The position numbers and the translations under genes are program-made. Below the pieces are notes generated by a model. The model was given only the letters and a program-made list of their open reading frames with translations, did not search any database and was not told the DNA's origin. Shown one piece after another: positions 56,910-64,000 of a stretch of 64,000 bases of DNA (positions are counted from its first letter, which is position 1; the number at the start of each line of letters is the position of its first letter). This DNA comes from Pedobacter antarcticus (lineage in GTDB: Bacteria; Bacteroidota; Bacteroidia; Sphingobacteriales; Sphingobacteriaceae): assembly GCF_900112985.1 (NCBI RefSeq), contig NZ_FONS01000002.1:186001-250000 (forward strand). The letters run 5' to 3'.

Positions 56910-57060
56910 AGTTCTTTTTAGGAGGCGGTAGCTGCCCATTTTCGCCTCCGGTATCGAAGGTGCTGTATGGAGGCGTTGTACCATTTGTATTACCGTTATT
57001 TGTGTTTGTATGTGAAGGGCATGCCAATCCCATTAGTAAGGCAAATATGAAAGAAAACAT
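56908..57060 (-). CDS. 50-aa lipoprotein
   Basis: A small gene of 50 codons plus stop, starting MFSFIFALLMGLACPSHTNT. The signal is short with a clear lipobox (LMGLAC), followed by an Asn/Thr/Gly linker and a Pro-rich, basic end (GQLPPPKKN). It has its own promoter-like TACATTTG about 235 bp upstream, a structured leader and a terminator, which argues that it is a real expressed gene. It lies directly upstream of the TPR sensor kinase and could be part of its signal input; that is inference. Confidence 0.65.
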   Translation of the reverse strand: MFSFIFALLMGLACPSHTNTNNGNTNGTTPPYSTFDTGGENGQLPPPKKN

Positions 57061-57392
57061 AATCTAAAATTTAAGAATGAGATACTATGTAGTTCCCCGC
57101 GAATCCTATCGCGGGGGTTGCTACGGTTGCAAATCAGAAGCGCTTCTGAAATTTTAGGGAAGTGTGAGAATCTATGCGGGAACTAATAACTGCTTCCCTG
57201 GCCGGTTGCTAATTCCCGCATTTCATCTCTGTGTGAAATCTGTTTTTTACAATTGGTCCGATAGCTAATCGAATCATGAACTGATTTCTGATACAAATGT
57301 ATATTGCTTAAAGAGCTGTGAATAAGATTTTTCCGATGATTCCTTTGATTCCGGCGGAATTCCGGAAAAGCCGTAGAAATTCCGGGGATTCC
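57061..57392 (-). promoter_or_regulatory. Structured leader and phased ATTCC array upstream of the 50-aa lipoprotein
   Basis: On the minus strand TACATTTG (57301-57294) is an exact -7 box. Between it and the ATG are three dyads: ccccgcga/tcgcgggg (57095-57116), the 16-bp palindrome tcagaagcgcttctga (57134-57149), and atgcgggaa/ttcccgcat (57174-57221). Upstream of the -7 box are six ATTCC(GG)-type half-sites starting at about 57330, 57339, 57348, 57359, 57379 and 57388, spaced 9-11 or 20 nt. They could bind an activator. Confidence 0.5.
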
Positions 57393-57781
57393 ATTTTATT
57401 CACGTCGAAAATTCCTTTGTAGGGATGTTTGATGACTATGAAAAGAAAAGACTGGTGGCCTTTATCTAATTAATATTACCGGTGCCAGCGAACTAAGAAT
57501 GAATATGTGAGGGCCGGTTGCATATGGATCTACTATTTGTTTTTAGAACTCGGGTCAAGAATTCGATTACGGGGACAATTTTGGTGTCGACTTTCCTATG
57601 AAGAAAGGGGCATACTTAGGCTATCATAAATTAACTTCGCTCCTGACTTTTGTTTTATTACGGTCCGTAAAGGCGCGTTAAATTTGGTTAAAGGCCGTAT
57701 TTTGAAATTCATGGTATTTTTGAGGAAAATTTATTTCAAAAAAACTACGATATTTTAAGTTGTAAAGTGTTATATTTCAGA
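57393..57781. promoter_or_regulatory. Spacer with variant operator TTACGG-T-CCGTAA upstream of the PQQ gene
   Basis: No gene is seen. The perfect inverted repeat ttacggtccgtaa is at 57658-57670 and shares its left flank (ttttattacgg) with the site at 51841, but has a 1-nt instead of 4-nt spacer. TAAATTTG follows at 57679-57686, and TATATTTC (57771-57778) lies next to the downstream ATG. Confidence 0.45.
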
Positions 57782-58930
57782 ATGAAAAAGAATATTGACT
57801 TCAAGTCTACATTTACCGCACTTATCTTTATCGTCTCAGTATTTGGATTTTCGTGTAAGAAGGAGCAGGTCGAGCATCCAATAACTGAAATTGCTGAACT
57901 GAAAAGCGTAATTTATATTGGAAGCAGCAATAATAATTTTTACGCCATTAGCTCGGTCGATGGAAGTGAGATCTGGAAGTATAAAGGAACTGAAGGTTTC
58001 AGCTACTCTGATCCGCTACTACATGATGGAATTGTCTATACAGGTGATGATGGTGGAAATATGTATGCTTTTAATTCTGAAACGGGTGGAGTGAAATGGA
58101 AATATCCAACAAATTTCGGTATTGAATCAAGTCCCGCAATTGCTGATGGGATTTTGTATTTTGGAAGTAACGATAGTTATTTTTATGCCCTGGATGCAAA
58201 AGACGGAAGGCTATTGTGGAAATATAAAACGGGTTCGGGCGTGAGTTCAAGTCCGTTGGTAAATAATGGACTTGTGTTTTTCGGTGGCAATGACAACTAC
58301 ATATATGCGCTAAATGCAAAATCTGGAAAACTCATGTGGAATTATGCTACTGGGGGACTAATGGGGCATTCAAGCCCTGTTATTAAGAACAATATATTAT
58401 TTATTGGGAGCAGGGATGGCAATTTGTATGCTCTTTACGCTATAAATGGACTTCTTAAATGGACATATTACACTGGGCGTTCTCTTGAGGGGTCTCGTCC
58501 GGTCGTGTCAGATGGGTTGGTCTATATAGCGGGGGGAACCGTCCTTTTTAATGCAGAATCTTCGATAAAAGGTATGCTATATGCTATTGATGAAAAGACG
58601 GGTAAGCTCAGGTGGGATAAGTCAAGTGAGCGGGGAATGTATTCTGATGCAACAGTTAGCAACAATAAAGTGTTTATTTCATCAGACGACGGAAACTTCA
58701 ATGCGTTCAATGCAAAAGAAGGGGCAAATATATGGGCTGAGCGAATAATCCCAAATGGGTCTAGGTCTACTGTTGCGGATGGTTTGATTTTCGTTAACGG
58801 TAGCGGAACTCGAAATTTTTATGCACTTGATGAAAATACAGGGGCGGTAAAATGGAAAAGTCCTATTCTTGACGGCTATAGTCCAAAACCCTGTGTGGTT
58901 GATAGTCAGGGATATATAATTCAGCGGTAG
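57782..58930 (+). CDS. PQQ-like beta-propeller lipoprotein
   Basis: A protein of about 382 aa. The ATG at 57782 gives a lipoprotein signal ending FGFSC. The rest is about eight propeller repeats of the form F/VYxLDAKDGxxxWKY-SSPxxxxGxxYxGSxD (for example YFYALDAKDGRLLWKY and YIYALNAKSGKLMWNY), as in BamB and PQQ-propeller proteins. The PQQ cofactor is not required in such proteins, so this is a binding or scaffold surface rather than a proven enzyme. Its upstream region carries a variant of the island's operator repeat. A weak terminator follows. Confidence 0.85.
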   Translation: MKKNIDFKSTFTALIFIVSVFGFSCKKEQVEHPITEIAELKSVIYIGSSNNNFYAISSVDGSEIWKYKGTEGFSYSDPLLHDGIVYTGDDGGNMYAFNSETGGVKWKYPTNFGIESSPAIADGILYFGSNDSYFYALDAKDGRLLWKYKTGSGVSSSPLVNNGLVFFGGNDNYIYALNAKSGKLMWNYATGGLMGHSSPVIKNNILFIGSRDGNLYALYAINGLLKWTYYTGRSLEGSRPVVSDGLVYIAGGTVLFNAESSIKGMLYAIDEKTGKLRWDKSSERGMYSDATVSNNKVFISSDDGNFNAFNAKEGANIWAERIIPNGSRSTVADGLIFVNGSGTRNFYALDENTGAVKWKSPILDGYSPKPCVVDSQGYIIQR

Positions 58931-58950
58931 TTTTGGTTATACATTAAAAT

Positions 58951-58985
58951 AAGTAAGTCGTTTTTTAAGACGGCTTACTTATTTA
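58951..58985 (+). terminator. Possible terminator after the PQQ gene
   Basis: taagtaag/cttactta stem, extended inward with one mismatch, followed by only a short T-rich end. Confidence 0.55.
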
Positions 58986-59029
58986 GCGCTAAGCGTTACA
59001 GTCACCTGCTGCTTAGGCGACAGATTAAG

Positions 59030-59669
59030 AACAGGCTTTCCCGGAATCATTTCCCTTTGAACAAGCCTAATTATGCCATGAATAATCCAATCAGATTTAC
59101 AGATCCTGATGGAATGGCTGTTGAGGAAATCAATGCTGGTACTAGATATATTGGTGAAGATGCACAAGCTATGTTTGGCCAACTGAAATGTCAATTTTCT
59201 TCACAAAGTCAAGACGATGATAAGAAAAGGAAAAAGCCTGAGACAGCTGAATAAAAAACACAAGACCTTGCTTCCGAAGAAGCTGCATCGCTAAATTCTA
59301 TGAATGAAAGCATGTTGAAGTTAAACAAGTTCATGCTTGGTTTTATTGAATTTAAGCTGTTTGCAGAGGTTTTGCGGAAACATTTCCAGGAAAAGTAAAG
59401 ACTTATATTCCAAAATTTGTAAATAAAGAGTCTGTTATTCAGTTTGGTAATCCTGAAATACCCAATCAAGTTTCTCATGCTACAAGGCATTTAGAGGTGG
59501 CTGGACTAAAGTTGAAAAAGTTAAAAAGACTATTTTAACGAATTTGAAGCCTGGATCGTCATATAAGGTTAATGTGAGAATTACAGGGACTGTTAATGTA
59601 AATGGCGTAAGAATTGACTATAGCAGGATTAAATTGCCTAACGGCACAATAAACGTTGTGCTCAATTAA
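59030..59669 (+). pseudogene. Decayed Rhs tip with polymorphic-toxin C-terminal domain
   Basis: The first piece reads NYAMNNPIRFTDPDGMAVEE, the sequence that closes Rhs repeat-associated cores. The frame stops at 59254, continues in another frame (KTQDLASEEAASLNSMNES), and again in a third (GFAETFPGKVKTYIPKFVNK, then HATRHLEV). A last frame change near 59497 leads to KPGSSYKVNVRITG and ends INVVLN. The large Rhs body is missing. Several frameshifts show that the toxin is dead, but the last domain looks like a toxin followed by its immunity gene. Confidence 0.75.
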
Positions 59670-59689
59670 GCCGCCAAGATGATAAGAAT

Positions 59690-60031
59690 ATGTTGAGAAG
59701 AAAATTAAATCCCGAAGAAGTTGCTTTAATAACCTGGATGATAAAGGATACTGATGAAGGGGCATCTATAATTGATATATTGGAAGAATTGGTCGTTGAA
59801 GAAATGGAGGACGGAAGGATGGGAAGTTTACGGGTGGTTGTAGAAGGGGAGGACAATAGACTTTTTTCAAGAGAACTGGCGACCGCAGATTTATTTGATG
59901 CAGATTTGGTACCCGTTTTTATTTCAGTTAACCTAGATACCGAAGGGCATTTTTTTGAATTGGATGTTTTTAAAGCAGATTTCAGTCCTTTGAAAAATAC
60001 GTTCAGACCACCTTCGGCTGGACTGATCTAA
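59690..60031 (+). CDS. Probable immunity protein of a polymorphic-toxin locus
   Basis: A 113-aa intact frame starting MLRRKLNPEEVALITWMIKD, 20 bp after the stop of the Rhs toxin remnant. The acidic character and the position directly behind a toxin tail are typical of immunity genes. The N terminus reminds me of DUF6984-type proteins, but that is from memory and weak. It may still protect against toxins of related strains although its own toxin is broken. Confidence 0.6.
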   Translation: MLRRKLNPEEVALITWMIKDTDEGASIIDILEELVVEEMEDGRMGSLRVVVEGEDNRLFSRELATADLFDADLVPVFISVNLDTEGHFFELDVFKADFSPLKNTFRPPSAGLI

Positions 60032-60200
60032 AAAAACTGCTTGCCTTCGCTTTTGGCGAAAGGAGGACAAAACAGCGCAACTTATTTTGTTGATTATAAT
60101 ACTGATGTTGTTGTTGAAAAATCCTTGAACTTCTTTTTGGCAAGCATGGTGTCAATGATCTTAAAGAACACTGTGCGGTCTTCCTCATCAGGCTGGTTGA

Positions 60201-60547
60201 ATCAGTGATATTGATGCCGCCTTTGACAAAAAAAAGGGCGGAAGTGGCTCGGAAATCGCTTTTGATCCAAATGATCCTGGTAAATTAATTACTAATGCTG
60301 ACGGCTCAAAAGGAAGACCAGCACAGATCGGTTTAGCTCACGAATTTGGTCATGCTAAAGACAGAATCGGCGAAAAAGCAACTAGAGAAAGATCAATAGT
60401 TAGAGATCCGGATGGCAATGCCAGAGTGTTCATGACCAATGTAGAGATAAATGTGAGGAAAAATATACAGGTCATCAGAAACTATACCCGTATCGGGAAG
60501 ATGTGCAGCAAAATACCGGTACCACCCCTCAGAACAAACGTAATTGA
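60201..60547 (+). pseudogene. Fragment of a metallopeptidase-type (M91-like) toxin domain
   Basis: An open stretch without a start reads IDAAFDKKKGGSGSEIAFDP and then IGLAHEFGHAKDR, with HEFGH (HExxH) at about 60339-60353 and MTNVEIN further on, the pattern of M91-type effector tips on Rhs proteins. Near 60450 the reading shifts to a frame ending CEEKYTGHQKLYPYREDVQ and a stop at 60547. It lacks any Rhs core and is a remnant of a displaced toxin tip. Confidence 0.65.
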
Positions 60548-60586
60548 TCATGTGTTACGTTGTTGTTCTATATTAATCCCGTATCC

Positions 60587-62032
60587 ATGAAAATACTTAT
60601 TACAGGTGCCACCGGTTACATTGCTCAGAGATTACTGCCGGTTCTATTGGATCATAAACATCAGCTTATTTGCTGCGTAAGGGATAAAAGCCGTTTTGAT
60701 CTCGAAAAATATGCCGGATTTGATCTGGAAGTTATCGAAGTAGATTTCATGAAGAAAGAGAGTTTGGAGAATATACCCGCAGATATTGATGTGGCTTATT
60801 ACCTGATGCATTCGATGTCCGGTAAAAAAGGAGACTTTTCTGAGTCGGAATTATTGACGGCCAGAAATTTTAAAGAAAGTATGAGCCTTACGCAGGTAAA
60901 GCAGGTGATTTTCTTAAGTGGTATTGTTAACAGCCAGGAGTTATCTAAACATCTGCAATCGCAGTTGAATGTCGAAGAAGCATTGGCCTCCGGTACTTAT
61001 TCGTTAACCACATTACGTGCTGGAATTATTGTAGGATCAGGAAGTGCCAGTTTTGAAATTATCCGTGATCTGGTGGAAAAGCTTCCTGTGATGGTCGCTC
61101 CAAAATGGCTCAATACCCGTTGCCAGCCGATAGGTATACGTGACGTGTTGAGTTTTTTGGAAGGCGTACTGATGCAAGATTATACATTTAATAGGGCTTA
61201 TGATATTTATGGGCCGGAAATCCTCACTTATAAAGACATGCTGATGCGCTTTGCGAAGGCGAGGGGGCTTAAAAGGAAGATTTTTACTGTTCCGGTAATG
61301 ACTCCGAGACTTTCATCGTACTGGCTATATTTTGTAACCTCAACCTCTTATCCATTGGCTAGCAGTTTAGTAGATAGTATGAAAGTTGATGTTGTGGCGC
61401 GGCCGAATGATCTGCAGCAAAAACTAGGTATAGAACCCATGACCTACGAGCAGTCAATTCAACTCGCATTCGGTAAAATTGAGCAAAATCAGGTGATCTC
61501 TAGCTGGCGTGACGCAATGAACAGCAGCACTTATGAAAACAGCTTTAAGAAATTGATTGAAGTCCCTCAGGAAGGATGTTTTAAAGACTTCAGATCTATG
61601 AAAGTAGATAATCCCGAGCTAGTATTGCATAATATCTGGTCTATTGGCGGTTCAACCGGTTGGTACTATGCCGATTGGCTTTGGGGTATTCGCGGGTTTC
61701 TCGATAAATTATTTGGGGGAGTTGGACTGCAGCGTGGAAGAACAAACCTCGATACACTTTCCACTGGCAGTGTAATTGACTTCTGGAGAGTGATTCTGGC
61801 AGATAAAAAAGACAGACGTTTATTATTATATGCGGAGATGAAGCTTCCCGGAGAAGCATGGCTGGAATTCAGGATAGATGAGCAGAATATCTTCCGGCAG
61901 ACGGCAACCTTCCGGCCGCTGGGCATATCAGGCAGATTATATTGGTATTCAGTATTACCTTTTCATGCTTTTATCTTTAAGGGGATGATGCAAAACATCG
62001 CCAGGCATAGCAGAACGACGGATATTAGTTGA
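60587..62032 (+). CDS. SDR-family NAD(P)-binding protein with C-terminal DUF2867-type domain
   Basis: A protein of about 481 aa. It starts at ATG 60587 (MKILITGATGYIAQRLLP), the dinucleotide-binding motif; an upstream TTG is less likely. The SDR/NmrA-like half runs to about residue 300 (YYLMHSMSGKKGDFSESE, VIFLSGIV). The second half (about 330-481, NIWSIGGSTGWYYADWLW and GEAWLEFRID) matches DUF2867 in general pattern. The substrate is unknown. It is transcribed alone and ends in a terminator, marking the return to conserved sequence after the toxin remnants. Confidence 0.85.
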   Translation: MKILITGATGYIAQRLLPVLLDHKHQLICCVRDKSRFDLEKYAGFDLEVIEVDFMKKESLENIPADIDVAYYLMHSMSGKKGDFSESELLTARNFKESMSLTQVKQVIFLSGIVNSQELSKHLQSQLNVEEALASGTYSLTTLRAGIIVGSGSASFEIIRDLVEKLPVMVAPKWLNTRCQPIGIRDVLSFLEGVLMQDYTFNRAYDIYGPEILTYKDMLMRFAKARGLKRKIFTVPVMTPRLSSYWLYFVTSTSYPLASSLVDSMKVDVVARPNDLQQKLGIEPMTYEQSIQLAFGKIEQNQVISSWRDAMNSSTYENSFKKLIEVPQEGCFKDFRSMKVDNPELVLHNIWSIGGSTGWYYADWLWGIRGFLDKLFGGVGLQRGRTNLDTLSTGSVIDFWRVILADKKDRRLLLYAEMKLPGEAWLEFRIDEQNIFRQTATFRPLGISGRLYWYSVLPFHAFIFKGMMQNIARHSRTTDIS

Positions 62033-62046
62033 ACCGATTTTTATTA

Positions 62047-62075
62047 CGGCGGGTGTCCTTCGGGCACCCGTTTTT
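62047..62075 (+). terminator. Terminator of the SDR/DUF2867 gene
   Basis: cgggtgtcc-ttc-gggcacccg with one mismatch, followed by five T's. Confidence 0.88.
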
Positions 62076-62235
62076 ATTTGGATGTTAAACTCATAAATGG
62101 AGTTTAAGGTTGACACGATAAAACAATAGCTTATTCGGGTCAACCTTGGGTCAACCCCGGTGTAAAATCGGGTCAACTAACAACGAAACCCGACCAAGAC
62201 ACAACCAACACCTTGATATGGGCAGATTAAAAGTT

Positions 62236-62898
62236 TTACCTGCAGTTGCCAATCAGCTCCAGGAGCACTTTGGTTTGCTGTTCCAGTAAACTATAATTTT
62301 TATTGGCGGTGATTTCTTTTGTGATCAGTTTACTTCCCATTCCTACCGCACAGACACCGGCCTGAAACCAGGAAGTGATGTTTTCCTGTGTGGTATCTAC
62401 ACCGCCGGTAGGAATAAATAGCTGGCCTGGGAATAATTCTTTAATGGCAGACATAAAACCCGTACCCAGGACATTTGCAGGAAATAATTTAATGAGCATA
62501 GCCTCATTTTGCTGTGCTAAATGGATTTCAGTAGGTGTCATACAGCCGGGAACCCATAGCAGGCCAGCAGCATTCACTACAGATGCAACCTCGGCGCTTA
62601 CTATTGGTGAAACGATAAAATCTGCGCCTGCGTTAATAAACGCTTCGGCATCCTGCGGAGTTTTGATGGTGCCGATACCCAGATGCAAATCTGGCATTTC
62701 ACGCTTTGCAAGGCCGGACAGGTAGCTGAAGTTTTTCAATGCCGCATGTCCGCGGTTTGTATATTCTACTATTCTTACCCCTGCATTGTACATTGCCTGA
62801 AGTATTGCAGCTGACTCTTCCTGACTCTCCAGATAATATAGCGGCAATAAGCCCTGTTGTTTAAGCGTAGCTAAAATAGCTTCTTTATTTTTTTTCAT
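62236..62898 (-). CDS. eda: 2-dehydro-3-deoxyphosphogluconate (KDPG/KHG) aldolase
   Basis: Splits KDPG into pyruvate and glyceraldehyde-3-phosphate. The protein is about 220 aa and starts at 62898 (MKKNKEAILATLKQQGLLPL). Family motifs are visible: VRIVEYTNRGHAAL with the catalytic Glu region, GADFIVSPIV, VPGCMTPTEI and LIKLFPANVLG, which holds the Schiff-base Lys, then PTGGVD. The start overlaps the end of the kinase gene by 14 bp. Together with that kinase it forms the lower part of hexuronate degradation. Confidence 0.92.
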   Translation of the reverse strand: MKKNKEAILATLKQQGLLPLYYLESQEESAAILQAMYNAGVRIVEYTNRGHAALKNFSYLSGLAKREMPDLHLGIGTIKTPQDAEAFINAGADFIVSPIVSAEVASVVNAAGLLWVPGCMTPTEIHLAQQNEAMLIKLFPANVLGTGFMSAIKELFPGQLFIPTGGVDTTQENITSWFQAGVCAVGMGSKLITKEITANKNYSLLEQQTKVLLELIGNCR

Positions 62899-63946
62899 GA
62901 GGAAGAATTGAATCGTAAATGTCGGCAGCCCTAGTGCTTGTTGCATCGCTGGCTATAAACAATTTGTTAAAGGCAGCTGCGGTTGCGAAGTCAAGGCTTT
63001 CCTGCGCTGGTTTTTGTTGATTGATGCTGTAGATCAGGCCTGCCATAAAGCAGTCACCGCTGCCTACCTTATCTACAATTTCTTCAGTCTGGTAAGTGGC
63101 CGAATGATAGGAACCATTTGCGGTATGCAGACTGGTAAAATATTTCACACCTTTCTCTCCCGCATCAAAGCGGAAGGTATTGGCGATTACTTTGCATTTC
63201 GGAAATTGCCTGCGGATTTCCCTTGAACTTAGTTCTGCTTGGCTAAGATATTCCGCCTTCGTCTTATCCTGAAAATCCAGAGGAATCGGAATATCTAACA
63301 TCCGTTCTGCTGCCCAGATATTACCCATAATCAGATCGCAGTATGCAGCAAGTCCAGGCATAATATCTGCCGGCTGTTTGCCATATTGCCAGAGTTTGGC
63401 CCTGTAATTAAGGTCAAGTGAAATGAAGATTCCATTTGCAGAAGCATATTTTAAAGCTTCCAGACAAACTTCGGCAGCAGATGCGCTCACTGCAGGACAA
63501 ATAGCACTGAAATGAAACCAGGAAACTCCTTTAAAGACCGCAGACCAGTCTATAGTGCCGGGCTGAAGCGTTGCAAACGATGAATTTGCACGGTCGTAGA
63601 TGACACCTGCATTTTTAACATCCGTTCCTTGTGGAAGATAGTAAATACCTACACGCTCACCCTGAGCCAGAATTTTATCGGTTCCAATTCCCTTGCCTGC
63701 AATTGAATTCTTCAATTGTTCGGCCAGGATATTATCGGGTAAAGCAGTAAAATAGGTCACAGGAATTTCCCATAGAGACAGAGCGGTCGCTACATTTAGC
63801 TCTGCACCTCCTAAAAAGCAGGGTAGCTGATGAGTATTCAGCCATGTTCCACCGGCATCCGGACTCATTCTGAGTAGGAGCTCTCCGAAACATAGGACCC
63901 CTTTTCCAGCAGGATCAAATTCAATCATATTTAAGATATTAACCAT
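62885..63946 (-). CDS. kdgK: PfkB-family sugar kinase, probable 2-keto-3-deoxygluconate kinase
   Basis: Phosphorylates KDG to KDPG. The 353-aa protein has the PfkB start GVLCFGELLLRMSP, the sugar-binding AELNVATALSLW, and the ATP/anion-hole signature VDKVGSGDCFMAGLIY with the catalytic Asp. The substrate is inferred from the overlapping eda gene. Either the ATG at 63946, 2 bp after the upstream stop, or the one at 63928 (MIEFDPAGKG) may be used. It appears to be coupled to genes on both sides. Confidence 0.87.
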   Translation of the reverse strand: MVNILNMIEFDPAGKGVLCFGELLLRMSPDAGGTWLNTHQLPCFLGGAELNVATALSLWEIPVTYFTALPDNILAEQLKNSIAGKGIGTDKILAQGERVGIYYLPQGTDVKNAGVIYDRANSSFATLQPGTIDWSAVFKGVSWFHFSAICPAVSASAAEVCLEALKYASANGIFISLDLNYRAKLWQYGKQPADIMPGLAAYCDLIMGNIWAAERMLDIPIPLDFQDKTKAEYLSQAELSSREIRRQFPKCKVIANTFRFDAGEKGVKYFTSLHTANGSYHSATYQTEEIVDKVGSGDCFMAGLIYSINQQKPAQESLDFATAAAFNKLFIASDATSTRAADIYDSILPHEKK

Positions 63947-63948
63947 AT

Positions 63949-64000
63949 TTAAGACGACGGATTGCCTGCCCGGAAGTTAAAATAATTTTTAGCATTGTAA
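63949..64000 (-). CDS. C-terminal end of an upstream gene, probably uronate isomerase (uxaC)
   Basis: Only 16 codons and a stop are in the window. The frame ends YNAKNYFNFRAGNPSS; the NAKNYF pattern near the end is typical of UxaC proteins. The stop is 2 bp from the kinase ATG. A uronate isomerase would complete the KDG kinase/KDPG aldolase route. The call rests on a very short sequence. Confidence 0.45.
   Translation of the reverse strand, partial: YNAKNYFNFRAGNPSS

Overview
The window looks like a chromosome segment of a Bacteroidota bacterium, most likely a Sphingobacteriaceae member close to Pedobacter. Pointers are two SusC/SusD (RagA/RagB) pairs, a GldH lipoprotein, DUF3078/DUF5916-type envelope proteins, CarboxypepD_reg-like proteins, and many promoters with the Bacteroidota -7 box TAnnTTTG, several only 4-6 nt from the start codon. 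This is a judgement from sequence reading; no database was searched.

Layout. 1-9545: housekeeping and envelope genes (psd partial, hpt, a long transglycosylase, mrp, nfu, def, an M16 peptidase, two DUF2157-type membrane proteins). 9649-17953: htpG, oligopeptidase B, a TlpA-like thioredoxin, a yifB/comM gene broken by one in-frame TAA, and ffh. 18022-18366: a 157-bp tandem repeat. 18409-30085: envelope proteins, two glucosaminidase-LysM proteins, an O-methyltransferase, ruvX, holB, a PSP1-domain protein, gldH and murF. 30434-46287: two SusC/SusD pairs separated by a frameshifted lipoprotein gene, an LD-carboxypeptidase and metG. 46498-47625: a decayed SusC-SusD chimera. 48124-48195: tRNA-Arg(CCT).

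48610-60547 behaves like an accessory island next to the tRNA. On the minus strand it holds a 50-aa lipoprotein, a TPR histidine kinase and NarL/LuxR-type response regulator pair, a DUF4236 protein (open frame broken at an A9 run), an HsdR-N-like nuclease-domain protein, a 67-aa Cys/His protein, a PLD-domain membrane/coiled-coil protein and a secreted VWA-like protein. An inverted repeat TTACGG-N4-CCGTAA lies exactly 21 nt upstream of a -7-like box in front of both effector operons, and a variant lies upstream of a PQQ-propeller lipoprotein. I infer one regulon under the local two-component system; this is the best candidate in the window for an undescribed system. The island ends in a graveyard of Rhs/polymorphic-toxin tails with one intact probable immunity gene.

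60587-64000: an SDR/DUF2867 oxidoreductase, then a hexuronate-catabolism operon on the minus strand (end of a probable uxaC, a kdgK-like kinase, an eda-like aldolase).
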